DNA of 64,000 nucleotides. Origin: Streptomyces sp. TG1A-8. GTDB taxonomy: Bacteria; Actinomycetota; Actinomycetes; Streptomycetales; Streptomycetaceae. This document shows positions 15,705 to 24,500 of the stretch, piece by piece. How positions within the stretch are numbered: position 1 is the first letter of the stretch; every line of letters begins with the position of its first letter. The stretch covers positions 3,658,001 through 3,722,000 of the forward strand of contig NZ_JASTLB010000001.1 of NCBI RefSeq assembly GCF_030499535.1, given 5' to 3'. The notes beneath the pieces were generated by a model, which saw only the letters and a list, made by a program, of their open reading frames with translations, was not told the origin of the DNA and did not search any database. The position numbers were made by a program, and so were the translations under genes.

Positions 15705-17105
15705 ATGGGTGAGGTCTTCGCCGGCCGGTACGAGCTGGCCGATCCGATCGGACGGGGCGGGGTGGGCGCCGTCTGGCGCGCCTGGGACCACCGCCGGCGG
15801 CGTTATGTGGCCGCCAAGGTGCTCCAGCAGCGCGACGCCCACTCGCTCCTGCGCTTCGTACGGGAGCAGGCCCTGCGCATCGACCACCCCCACGTCCTCG
15901 CCCCGGCCAGCTGGGCCGCGGACGACGACCAGGTCCTGTTCACCATGGACCTGGTGGCGGGCGGCTCGCTGGTGCGCCTGGTCAACGACTACGGGCCCCT
16001 GCCCCCGGTGTTCGTGTGCACCCTGCTCGACCAGTTGCTGTCCGGCCTGGCCGCGGTGCACGGGGAGGGCGTCGTGCACCGGGACGTCAAGCCCGCCAAC
16101 GTGCTGCTCGAAGCGACCGGGACGGGGCGGCCCCGGCTGCGGCTGTCCGACTTCGGCATCGCCATGCGCCTCGGTGAGGCCCGCCTGACGGAGACCGACC
16201 TCGTGGTCGGCACGCCCGGCTACCTGGCGCCCGAGCAGATGATGGGCGCCGAACCCGGCTTCTCCGCCGACCTGTTCGCCGTCGGACTGACGACCCTGTA
16301 CCTGCTCCAGGGCGCCAGGCCCGACACCAAGGCACTCGTGCAGCACTTCCTGGAACACGGCACCCCCGGTCCGCCCACGGGCGTTCCGGCCCCCCTGTGG
16401 CAGGTGGTCGCCACTTTGCTCCAGCCCGACCCGCAGGCCCGGTTCCGCACCGCCACGGGAGCGCGCAAGGCGCTCGCCGCCGCGACGGAGCTGCTGCCGG
16501 AACCGGGTCCCGACGACGAACCGATCGAGATCTTCGACCAACTCGGCCCGCTGCCCCCCGGCTTCGGCCCTCAGGGCCCCCTCAGGGCGGCCCCCGGGGT
16601 GCGGAGGCAGCCGGATCCGGGAACGGCTCCCCGCCGGGACGGCGGTGAGGGCGCGGGAGCCGCCGCGTCCGTCCTCGCGCGCGCGTCCGGCGCGTGGCCG
16701 GGCGAGGGCGGCGGCAACCGGCCCGGGGTGCGGGACGCCGGTGCCTCCCCGGGGCCCGGTGCCGAAGCCGCCGTGCTCTGCGGCCCCCACCCGGGCAGCG
16801 GGCCGGAGCCGCCGGTGCCCTCCGTGCCGGAGGACACCGGGAGCTTCCGCCCGCCGCCCCCGCGGGCCGGCCCGCCCGCGCCCGGGCCCGGGTCCACCGC
16901 TTCGTACACCGCTCAGGACGCCTCGTACCCCGCGCGGGATCAGCCGGCCCCTCCCGCCCGCGCCGCGCGGCCGCCCGCCGTCCACGGCCGTCGGGCCCGG
17001 CGGGCGCGCCGGCGTCCCGGCCCCCCGGCCACGGCGGTGGTCCCGGTCCTGCTGCTGGCGCTCCTCTGCTACGCCGTGGGCTTCTGGGCGTTGGCCCGGC
17101 TCTGA
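15705..17105 (+). CDS. Serine/threonine protein kinase with C-terminal membrane anchor
   Basis: Protein of 466 residues. The kinase domain covers about 8-265 and has all catalytic elements: Gly loop GRGGVGAVW (16-24), Lys38 in AAKVL, HRDVKPAN with Asp127, and DFG at 149-151, with APEQ in the activation segment. A long Pro/Gly/Ala-rich linker (about 290-440) leads to one membrane segment at the very C-terminus (about 445-463). There is thus no extracellular sensor domain. The ATG at 15705 is the first in-frame start before the kinase fold. The 3' end overlaps the convergent secreted-protein gene by 37 bases. Confidence 0.88.
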   Translation: MGEVFAGRYELADPIGRGGVGAVWRAWDHRRRRYVAAKVLQQRDAHSLLRFVREQALRIDHPHVLAPASWAADDDQVLFTMDLVAGGSLVRLVNDYGPLPPVFVCTLLDQLLSGLAAVHGEGVVHRDVKPANVLLEATGTGRPRLRLSDFGIAMRLGEARLTETDLVVGTPGYLAPEQMMGAEPGFSADLFAVGLTTLYLLQGARPDTKALVQHFLEHGTPGPPTGVPAPLWQVVATLLQPDPQARFRTATGARKALAAATELLPEPGPDDEPIEIFDQLGPLPPGFGPQGPLRAAPGVRRQPDPGTAPRRDGGEGAGAAASVLARASGAWPGEGGGNRPGVRDAGASPGPGAEAAVLCGPHPGSGPEPPVPSVPEDTGSFRPPPPRAGPPAPGPGSTASYTAQDASYPARDQPAPPARAARPPAVHGRRARRARRRPGPPATAVVPVLLLALLCYAVGFWALARL

Positions 17106-18667
17106 GCGCTGCCGCGGGCGTGGGCGCGCCGGGCCGCCAGGGTCCACCCGCCCAGCGCCAGCAGCAGCGCGGTCCCGGCGCCGATGCCGCCCGCCGCGAG
17201 CGCCCGCATCGCGGTGTCCCCGCCCCCGGTGCCCCCGGTGCCGCCGGCCCGGGCCGCCCGCCGGTCCTGTTCCGAGACCGTGAAGACGCCGTCCGGCACG
17301 GACCGTCCGGCGTACCCGGGCCCGCCGTGCGCCCGCCCGTCGACCCGCACGTGCAGCGTCACCCGGAAGGGACCCGGTCCGAAGGTGCCGGTCATCTGCT
17401 CGCTGAGGTGCACGACCAGGTAGTAGTCGCCCGCGAAGCGCACGGAGTTCACCGCGCCGGGGACGGCGTACCGGTTGGCGTACTCCACCGGCGGCAGCGG
17501 GGCGAGCGCGAGGGGCCTCCGGATGCCGGTGTAGCCGAGGGAGGCGGTGTCCACCTGGCCGCGGACGGGGTTGTAGAGCGACAGGTTCAGGGCGCCGCCG
17601 ACATAGCCGTGACCGGCCGGTGGGCCGTCCAGTTCCGCGGTGGCGTGCAGTCGGCGGCCCCAGTCGACCGGCACCCGGTAGAAGAGGGTCCGGCCGGGGG
17701 CGATGCCGGTGCGCCAGACCCCCTGGCCCAGCGGGCGGGCGTCGGTGAACCCGGCGCCGCCCGTCCGGTCGCGGGGCTCGCCGGCCAGGGGCCCGGGCGT
17801 GGCGGAGTCCCAGGGGTGCGGTGCGGTGGTGGCGCCGGCCGCCACCGGGCGGGGTTCCGTGACGGGAGCGATCTCCAGGCCCCAGGGCCGCGCCGGGGCC
17901 GCCGCACCGGATCCCCCGGCTCCCCCGGAGTCGTCGCCGCCCGAGCCGTGGGAGCCGAGGCGTTCGACGAGGACGTAGTACGTGCCCGCCCCCTGGCACA
18001 GGGCCCTGCCGGTCTCCCGCCGGCCGAGGGCCGTGACGGGCCGGGGGCTCAGGCCCGCGCCGAAGGTGGCGGAGGCGTAGGAGCAGGAGGTGCCCCCGGC
18101 GTCCTGGACCGACACGCGGATGCCGTCGGTGGCGGAGACGGTGGCACCCGCCGGGGGCACGGCGGTGACCGGGACGTACGCCGTGGCCGGGGCGGCGAGG
18201 TCGAGGCGGTAGTAGAGCCTGCCGCCGCCCGGCAGGGTGCTGCGGTAGGAGCGGCCGGCCTCCAGCGCCGCGGCGCCGGCGGTGCCGGTCGCGCCCGCCA
18301 CGGTCCGGGCGTCCGGGGCGAACGCGTACGCCTCCCGCCCGGCCCCGGCGGCGGCGGTCGCCGCCCCGCCCGGGAGCGCCGTCACGACGCCCAGCGCGGC
18401 AGCCGCCGCGGCGGACCGGAGGGCGACCGCGGCGGACCGCGGGCGGAGGCTCCCACCGGCGGGCCGTGTGCCCCGGCCGGCGTCCGCGGCCCCCGGGCCG
18501 GTGCCCCCCGGCCGGTCACCCCGTCGCCACCACGCCGTGCGCCCTCGCCACCCCCGCACGTGCCACCCCTGTCGCTCCGCGAACCGCGTTCCTGACCGTG
18601 GCCCATCCTGCCCCGGGCGCCCCTGCGCCATCCGGGCAATCCGTACGGTCGTCCGGAACACCCGCAC
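17069..18667 (-). CDS. Secreted, membrane-anchored protein of unknown function
   Basis: Up to 532 residues. After a charged N-terminus, a hydrophobic Ala/Val stretch at about 80-105 looks like a signal sequence or signal anchor. The middle is extracellular in character, beta-rich and Gly/Ala-rich, with two similar halves each holding a Y(Y/F)R(L/V) strand and a YY(V/L)V strand (YYRLDLAAP..TYYVLVE and FYRVPVDWG..DYYLVVH). A C-terminal membrane helix (about 492-512) and a short basic tail end the protein. The start is uncertain: the GTG at 18667 lacks a strong ribosome site, and an ATG at 18631 is possible. It is convergent with the kinase gene; whether they cooperate is not known. Confidence 0.65.
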   Translation of the reverse strand: MRVFRTTVRIARMAQGRPGQDGPRSGTRFAERQGWHVRGWRGRTAWWRRGDRPGGTGPGAADAGRGTRPAGGSLRPRSAAVALRSAAAAAALGVVTALPGGAATAAAGAGREAYAFAPDARTVAGATGTAGAAALEAGRSYRSTLPGGGRLYYRLDLAAPATAYVPVTAVPPAGATVSATDGIRVSVQDAGGTSCSYASATFGAGLSPRPVTALGRRETGRALCQGAGTYYVLVERLGSHGSGGDDSGGAGGSGAAAPARPWGLEIAPVTEPRPVAAGATTAPHPWDSATPGPLAGEPRDRTGGAGFTDARPLGQGVWRTGIAPGRTLFYRVPVDWGRRLHATAELDGPPAGHGYVGGALNLSLYNPVRGQVDTASLGYTGIRRPLALAPLPPVEYANRYAVPGAVNSVRFAGDYYLVVHLSEQMTGTFGPGPFRVTLHVRVDGRAHGGPGYAGRSVPDGVFTVSEQDRRAARAGGTGGTGGGDTAMRALAAGGIGAGTALLLALGGWTLAARRAHARGSAQSRANAQKPTA

Positions 18668-18806
18668 CGCGGGGACGCACCGTCCCGGAACGCCTACCGC
18701 ACGCGCCGCGGACCGGCAACCCGGGGACCGGCACGGCGGGAGCCGGCGGCAGGGAACCCGCCGTCCCCGGAAACCGCCGCCGCGGGGGCGCGGCGGCGCA
18801 ACACAA

Positions 18807-18835
18807 AACCCCGACCGCGCAGGCGGCCGGGGTCT
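18807..18835 (-). terminator. Terminator downstream of the DLW-39 gene
   Basis: On the minus strand the arms ACCCCGGCCGC and GCGGTCGGGGT are followed by TTTTG. This is one of the few hairpins in the window with a T tract. Confidence 0.75.
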
Positions 18836-18858
18836 GATTCAGACTCTGGTGTCGGGGC

Positions 18859-18987
18859 TCACGAACCCGTCGGCACGGAGTCGGTCGCCTCCGTCCACAG
18901 ATCCTGCTCGGCGCGATCCGCCTGGATCTGCCGGTACACGAGGAGCCCGCCGATGGCGGCCAGTGCGACCAGGAGCAGCTTCTTCAC
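18859..18987 (-). CDS. DLW-39 family small membrane protein
   Basis: Protein of 42 residues starting VKKLLLVALAAIGGLLVYRQ and containing the family signature DLW in AEQDLWTEATD. One membrane helix is at the N-terminus. The GTG at 18985-18987 has GAGGT 5 bases upstream; the longer upstream frame has no support. The family is actinobacterial and lies near gyrA and tRNA-Ile/Ala also in mycobacteria. The function is unknown. Confidence 0.88.
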   Translation of the reverse strand: MKKLLLVALAAIGGLLVYRQIQADRAEQDLWTEATDSVPTGS

Positions 18988-19333
18988 CGCGCGACCTCGT
19001 CTTTCCTTGACGTAGGGGACCTCTGGCGCCCGACTATACACACCGCCCGATATCGGCCGGTGACCTGTGCCGGGCCCCAACTGCGGCCCCCGGCAGCGCG
19101 ATGGCGCAGGTCGGCGGCGTTCCGATCGGAGGGTGATCACACCTCCACGGACGGTCACTTAGCTCCGCATTCGCTCAGCCTTGCCAGTTTTTGAGCATTT
19201 TTCGGCCTTTTGCGCCGTCCGAGTGGTGTTGATCGGAACATCGACGCGCCACGGGCGTCGGTCCACCACTTCGCCGCCCCGATACACATCATGAGGAAAG
19301 TACGCAAATCGCTCGACCCGAAAGTGAGGGGCC

Positions 19334-19732
19334 ATGACCCAGAACAAGGTCATGAAGCTGTGGACCGCCATCGTCACCGCCTTCCTCGCGCTGTGCACGG
19401 CGCTCGGACTCGTCACCCCCGCCACCGCGGCGGCCGCTCCCCGCAGCGAGAGCCCGAGCACCGGCACCGCGCACCGCACGAACCCGACGATCCCGGCACC
19501 GCGCCACCGGACCTGGACCCGCACCAGGGCCCTGCCCCCCACGATGAAGCAGCGCATCCGGGCCGAGGCCCACGGAAAGTCCCCCCGCTGCCGCCACCGC
19601 GCCCTCACCGGGGCCGGCACGGAACAGGAGACGCTCGGCGCGCAGGACGCGCCGGCCGTACGGACGGGCGCGACGACCGGGACGCAGGCGCACACCCCGC
19701 AACAGCGGCCCACGGCACGCCTCGACTGCTGA
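19334..19732 (+). CDS. Small secreted protein (DUF6344-like)
   Basis: Protein of 132 residues with a clear signal peptide: MTQNKVMKLW, a hydrophobic core, then a likely cut near ATAAAAP at about 31-36. The mature part is short, basic and rich in Thr, Arg and Pro, ending RLDC. The N-terminal motif KVMKLWTA resembles Streptomyces proteins that I remember as DUF6344; I could not verify this. The ATG at 19334 follows GTGAGGGG. A terminator hairpin lies downstream. Confidence 0.65.
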   Translation: MTQNKVMKLWTAIVTAFLALCTALGLVTPATAAAAPRSESPSTGTAHRTNPTIPAPRHRTWTRTRALPPTMKQRIRAEAHGKSPRCRHRALTGAGTEQETLGAQDAPAVRTGATTGTQAHTPQQRPTARLDC

Positions 19733-19803
19733 GGCCGGCAGCACGCAGGACCGCAGACGTCTCGACGACACGGCGACTTGCGTACGCACCAGTCGACACG
19801 GAA

Positions 19804-19833
19804 AGACCCCCGGCCCCTCCCGGCCGGGGGTCT
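19804..19833. terminator. Terminator hairpin after the small secreted gene
   Basis: Arms agacccccggcc and ggccgggggtct with a short loop, 70 bases after the stop at 19732. Confidence 0.75.
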
Positions 19834-19998
19834 CGCGCCGTCCAGGGCCTCCCGCGGTCCAGGGCCCCGGCCCCGCCCCGGGAGCACCCGCCACCGGAGT
19901 CCCGCACCGGTCGGAGTCCCGCACCGGCCGGGGGCGCGCCGTCGGCCACGGGGGGCGGCCGGCTCCGTCCGGCCGCGCGGGAGCCGTAGCCTGGACGC

Positions 19999-20787
19999 GT
20001 GTCCGAGGCCCACGCCACCGGCGCCGCCCGCCGGCGCATCACCGTCGTCACCGCCGTCCACGCCCCGTCCGCCCCGTTTTTGCCGGAGGCCTACGCGTCG
20101 CTGTGCGAGCAGCGGCTCGCGGACGGCTGGGACTGGACGTGGGTGATCCAGGAGGACGGGCGGACGGACGAGGTACGCCCGTACGTGCCCGACGACGAGC
20201 GGGTGACCTTCCGTCAGGGCAGACCGGGCGGGCCGGGCGTGGCCCGCACGATCGCGCTGGCGCACGCCGACGGCCCCTACGTGAAGGTGCTGGACGCCGA
20301 CGACCGGCTCACGCCCGGCGCCCTCACGCGCGACCTCGCCGCACTGGAGGCCGACCCCACGCTGGGCTGGGCCGCGTCCCGGGTCCTGGACCTGCTGCCC
20401 GACGGCTCCACGGCCGGCTTCCCCGACGACCCGGACGAGGGACCGGTGGAACGCGGCGCCGTCCTCGACTACTGGACGTCCCACGGTCACCTGGCCCAGG
20501 TCCACCCGGCGACCCTCTTCGTGCGCCGGCAACTGCTCACGGCGCTCGGCGGCTGGATGGCCCTGCCGGCCTCCGAGGACACCGGACTGCTCCTCGCGCT
20601 GAACGCGGTGAGCCGGGGCTGGTTCTCCGGTGAGCCCGGACTGCTCTACCGCAAGTGGCCCGGGCAGGTGACCGGCCGGCCCTCCCACTCCGACCCCGGC
20701 GAACGCGCCGCCCGCATGGCGGTGGCGGAGGCGAGGGCCCGCGCACTGGCGGAGTCCGGGTGGCGCCATCCGGCACCCGCCGGCTGA
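19999..20787 (+). CDS. Family 2-like glycosyltransferase
   Basis: Protein of 262 residues with a GT-A fold: RRRITVVTAVHAP at the N-terminus, a QEDG strand, and KVLDADDRLTPGAL, in which ADD is the metal- and nucleotide-sugar-binding DxD-type motif. A later ASEDTG is typical of the acceptor-site (ED) motif. It should transfer a sugar from a nucleotide donor in the cytoplasm; donor and acceptor are unknown. The GTG at 19999 stands 6 bases after TAGCCT and has no ribosome site, so a leaderless transcript is likely. It is not obviously in an operon. Confidence 0.82.
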   Translation: MSEAHATGAARRRITVVTAVHAPSAPFLPEAYASLCEQRLADGWDWTWVIQEDGRTDEVRPYVPDDERVTFRQGRPGGPGVARTIALAHADGPYVKVLDADDRLTPGALTRDLAALEADPTLGWAASRVLDLLPDGSTAGFPDDPDEGPVERGAVLDYWTSHGHLAQVHPATLFVRRQLLTALGGWMALPASEDTGLLLALNAVSRGWFSGEPGLLYRKWPGQVTGRPSHSDPGERAARMAVAEARARALAESGWRHPAPAG

Positions 20788-21503
20788 CCGGCGCCCTCCG
20801 GGCCGGGGAGCCGGGCGGACCGGGGAGCCGGACGGACCGGGCCGTCCCCGCAGGGGGCGGAAACCGGTCGGGTGCCGCTCGCCTCGGCCGGCCAGGACGG
20901 CGGCCCGCGCGGGGCACTTCCGGCGGTCTCCCGCACCCGCGCCCCGTCGCCGGACTCCTCCCGGCCGGGCCGTGACGCGCGCTCCGGTCGACGGGCACCT
21001 CCGTGCGCCCCCGTCACGGGCAGCCGGTCCGCGCGCGGCACCACGGCGTCCCGCCCCCGCGCCGGTCCGGTGGACCCCCGGCCCGGCGACCGGCCCGCCC
21101 GGCACCGGTCCCTCCCCTCGTGGGGACCGGTGCCGGACGGAGCGGGCGGTGTCGGCCCGCGCCGGGTCGACATACCGGCGCGAACCGAAGAAGGGGCGGC
21201 GAAGCGGCGTCGGCGCCTCAGGCGCGGTGTCCGCGTGCCGTGCGTGTGACGGGGACACGCCCGTACGACGTCGAGGCAAGTTGACCGAGAACGTTCGACG
21301 CCATGAGCTGCCTCTCCGAGCGCGGGGCCGGTGGCCTGTCCGGACGGTATGTGACGGTTCCGCCACGGCGATGCGATCCTGCCATCTACGGCCACCGAGG
21401 AGGAGGGCCGGACTGTGCGGGTCCGACTTCCTCGCAGGTCAGCCGTATAAGGTGGGTTTTCCGGTCCGGACGTCCAGACGCTGGGGGAGTGAGGGGTGGG
21501 ACC
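20788..21503. other. Non-coding gap upstream of the nSTAND-WD40 gene
   Basis: About 700 bases without a credible gene. A -10-like TATAAG at about 21445-21450 (in ccgtataagg) may be the promoter of the downstream gene. Nothing else is recognised. Confidence 0.45.
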
Positions 21504-24500
21504 TTGAGTTCCGACTCAGGGGCACGCACAGCCTTCGCCGAACGCCTCGCCCTGCTGTACAAGGAGGCCGGCAACCCTCCCCTGAAGAGCGTGTCCGAGG
21601 CGGTCGTGCGCCTCCAGCGCGTGGACGAGCGCGGCCGGCCGGTGCGGGTGTCCGCCCAGCGCATCAGCGACTGGCGGCGGGCCAAGAACGTGCCGGCCCA
21701 GTTCGCCGCCCTCGCGGCGGTCCTGCAGATCCTCATCCCCGAGGCGCGGCGCGCCAGGCCCGCGCCCGTCTCCGGCGGCCTGTACGACCTCGCCCAGTGG
21801 CAGCGCCTGTGGGAGCGCGCCCTGGCCGACCCGGTGGGCGAGCGCCCCGCGCCGGTGCCCGCCGAGGAGGACCGGCAGCCCCCGGCCCAGGCCCCGCCCG
21901 TCGCCGGCGGCGTCTGCCCCTACCGCGGACTGGCCCCGTACCGCAGGGAGGACGCCCGCTGGTTCTTCGGCCGGGAACGGAGCACGGACGCGCTCGTCGC
22001 CCAGTTGCGCGCCGCGGCGGGGACGGGCGGACTGGTCATGCTGGTCGGCGCCTCGGGTGCCGGAAAGTCGTCCCTCCTCAACGCGGGCCTGGTGCCCGCC
22101 GTGCAGGGCGGTGCCCTGGGGGACGGCAGCGGCCGGCCGGGCGCCGTGCTCCAGCTCGTGCCGGGCGCCGACCCGCTCGCGGAGCTGACCCGCCTCATAC
22201 CGGAACTCGGTGCCACCGCCGCCGGGGCGCTCCGGGCGGAGCGGGAGGCGGAGTACGACCCGTCGGCGCCCGGGGCCGACGCCCCGCGCTTCGCCCGCGC
22301 GGTACGGGACGCGGTCACGGGGTGGGCACGGCGCGGGACGCACCGGGCGGAGCACCCGGACGGCGGGGAACCCGCACCCGTGTCCGAGCCCGCGCGTGCG
22401 CCCGCGGCGCATCGGCCCGCCACCGCCACGGCCCCGGCCGTACCGGCCGCCCCCGCCGACGCGCTCCCGGTGCAACGGGCGGCCGACGACGCGCCACCGG
22501 CGGACCGGCGGACGGACGGGACGCCCCCGGCCGACGCCCCGGCGGCCCCCGGCCGGCCGGTCCTCATCGTCGACCAGTTCGAGGAGACCTTCACCCTCTG
22601 CCCCGACGAGGCCGGCCGGCGCACCTTCATCCAGTTACTGCACGCCGCCTGCACACCCGCCGCGGACGCGCCCGGACCGGCCCCCGTGGTCGTGGTCCTC
22701 GGCATCCGCGCCGACTTCTACGAGCAGTGCCTCGGCTACCCGGAACTGGCCGACGCGCTGCAGCACCGGCACATGGTGCTGGGACCGCTGACCACGGCGG
22801 AGTTGCGCGAGGCGGTGACCGGACCCGCCAAGGCCGTCGGCCTGGAGCTGGAGGCGGGACTGGCCGAGCTGATCGTCCGCGAGGTGAGCGCCGACGGCCC
22901 GCGCGGAGCGCACGACGCGGGCGTGCTCCCACTGCTCTCGCACGCCCTGCTGGCCACCTGGCAGCGGCGCAAGGCGGGACGGCTGACCCTGGCCGGCTAC
23001 CGCGCGGCGGGCGGCATCCAGGGGGCGGTGGCGGCCACCGCCGAGCGTGCCTGGTCCAGCCTCGACCCCGCCGCCCGCTCGGCCGCCCGGCTGCTGCTGC
23101 TGCGCCTGGTCCGGCTCGGCGAGGACACCCAGGCCACCCGGCGGCGGGGCACCCGGCGCCAGCTGGCGCAGGAGTCGACCGACCCGGACAAGACGGAGGA
23201 GTCGCTCGAGGCGCTGGTGCGGGCCCGGCTGGTGACGCTCGACGCGGACACCGTGGAGATCACCCACGAGGCGCTGCTGCACGCCTGGCCGCGGCTGCGG
23301 CACTGGATCGACGACGACCGCAACGACCACCTGCTGCGCCAGCGGCTGGAGGAGGACGGCCGGGCCTGGGAGGACTCCGGCCGGGACAGCTCGCTGCTCT
23401 ACCGCGGCTCCCGGCTGGAACAGGCCTGCACCTGGGCGCGGAGCGCCGGCGACACCTTCCTCACCCGCAGCGCCATGGAGTTCCTGGCCGCCTCGGTCAG
23501 ACTGCGCCGGCGCACGGTGTGGATCAGCCGGGCCGCGGTGGCGGCGCTGGTCGCCCTCGCCGTCCTCGCCGCCGGCACGGCCGTGGTGGCGTGGCGGCAG
23601 CGGGACGACGCCGTGTTCGCCCAGGTGCTCGCCGAGTCCGACCGCGTCCAGCACACGGACCCCTCGCTGGCCGCCCAGCTCGACCTGGTGGCCCACCAGC
23701 TGCGCCCGGCCGACGAGGGCACGTACAGCAGGCTGATCTCCATCGTGAACGCGCCGCTGGCCACTCCCCTGCTCGGCCACACCGGCGCCGTCTACCTCAC
23801 CTCGTTCAGCCCGGACGGGCACACCCTGGCCACCGCTAGCTACGACCGCACCGTGCGGCTGTGGAACGTCGCCGACCGCAGCCGGCCCGCACCGCTCGGC
23901 AAGCCGCTCACCGGCCACGGCAGCTGGGTGAGCAGCGCGGTCTTCAGCCCGGACGGGCACACCCTGGCCAGCGCCGGCGACGACGGCACGATCCGGCTGT
24001 GGGACGTCACCGACCCCGCCCGGCCTCGCCCGCTGGGCCACCCGCTGACCGGTCACAGGGGCACGATCTACCTGGTCGCCTTCAGCCCGGACGGGCACAC
24101 GCTCGCCTCCGTCGGCGAGGACCGCACCGTCCGCCTGTGGAACGTCGCCGACCCCCGCCGGCCGACGGCCCTCGGCGCGCTGCGCGGCCACACGGCGGCG
24201 GTGCGCTCCGTGGCCTTCAGCCCCGACGGCCGCACCCTCGCGGCGGGCGGCGACGACGACACGATCCTGATGTGGGACACGTCCGACCCCCGCCGCCCCG
24301 AGCCCCTGGGCAAGGTGCTGAGGGGCCACACGGACATCGTGCACTCGGTGGCGTTCAGCCCCGACGGGCGCACGCTCGCCAGCGGCAGCGCGGACGACAC
24401 CATACGGCTGTGGAACGTGGCCGACCCGGCGCGCGCGGCCCCCATCGGCTCACCGCTGGCCGGCCACACCGGCCCCATCTGGTCCGTGGCCTTCAGCCCC

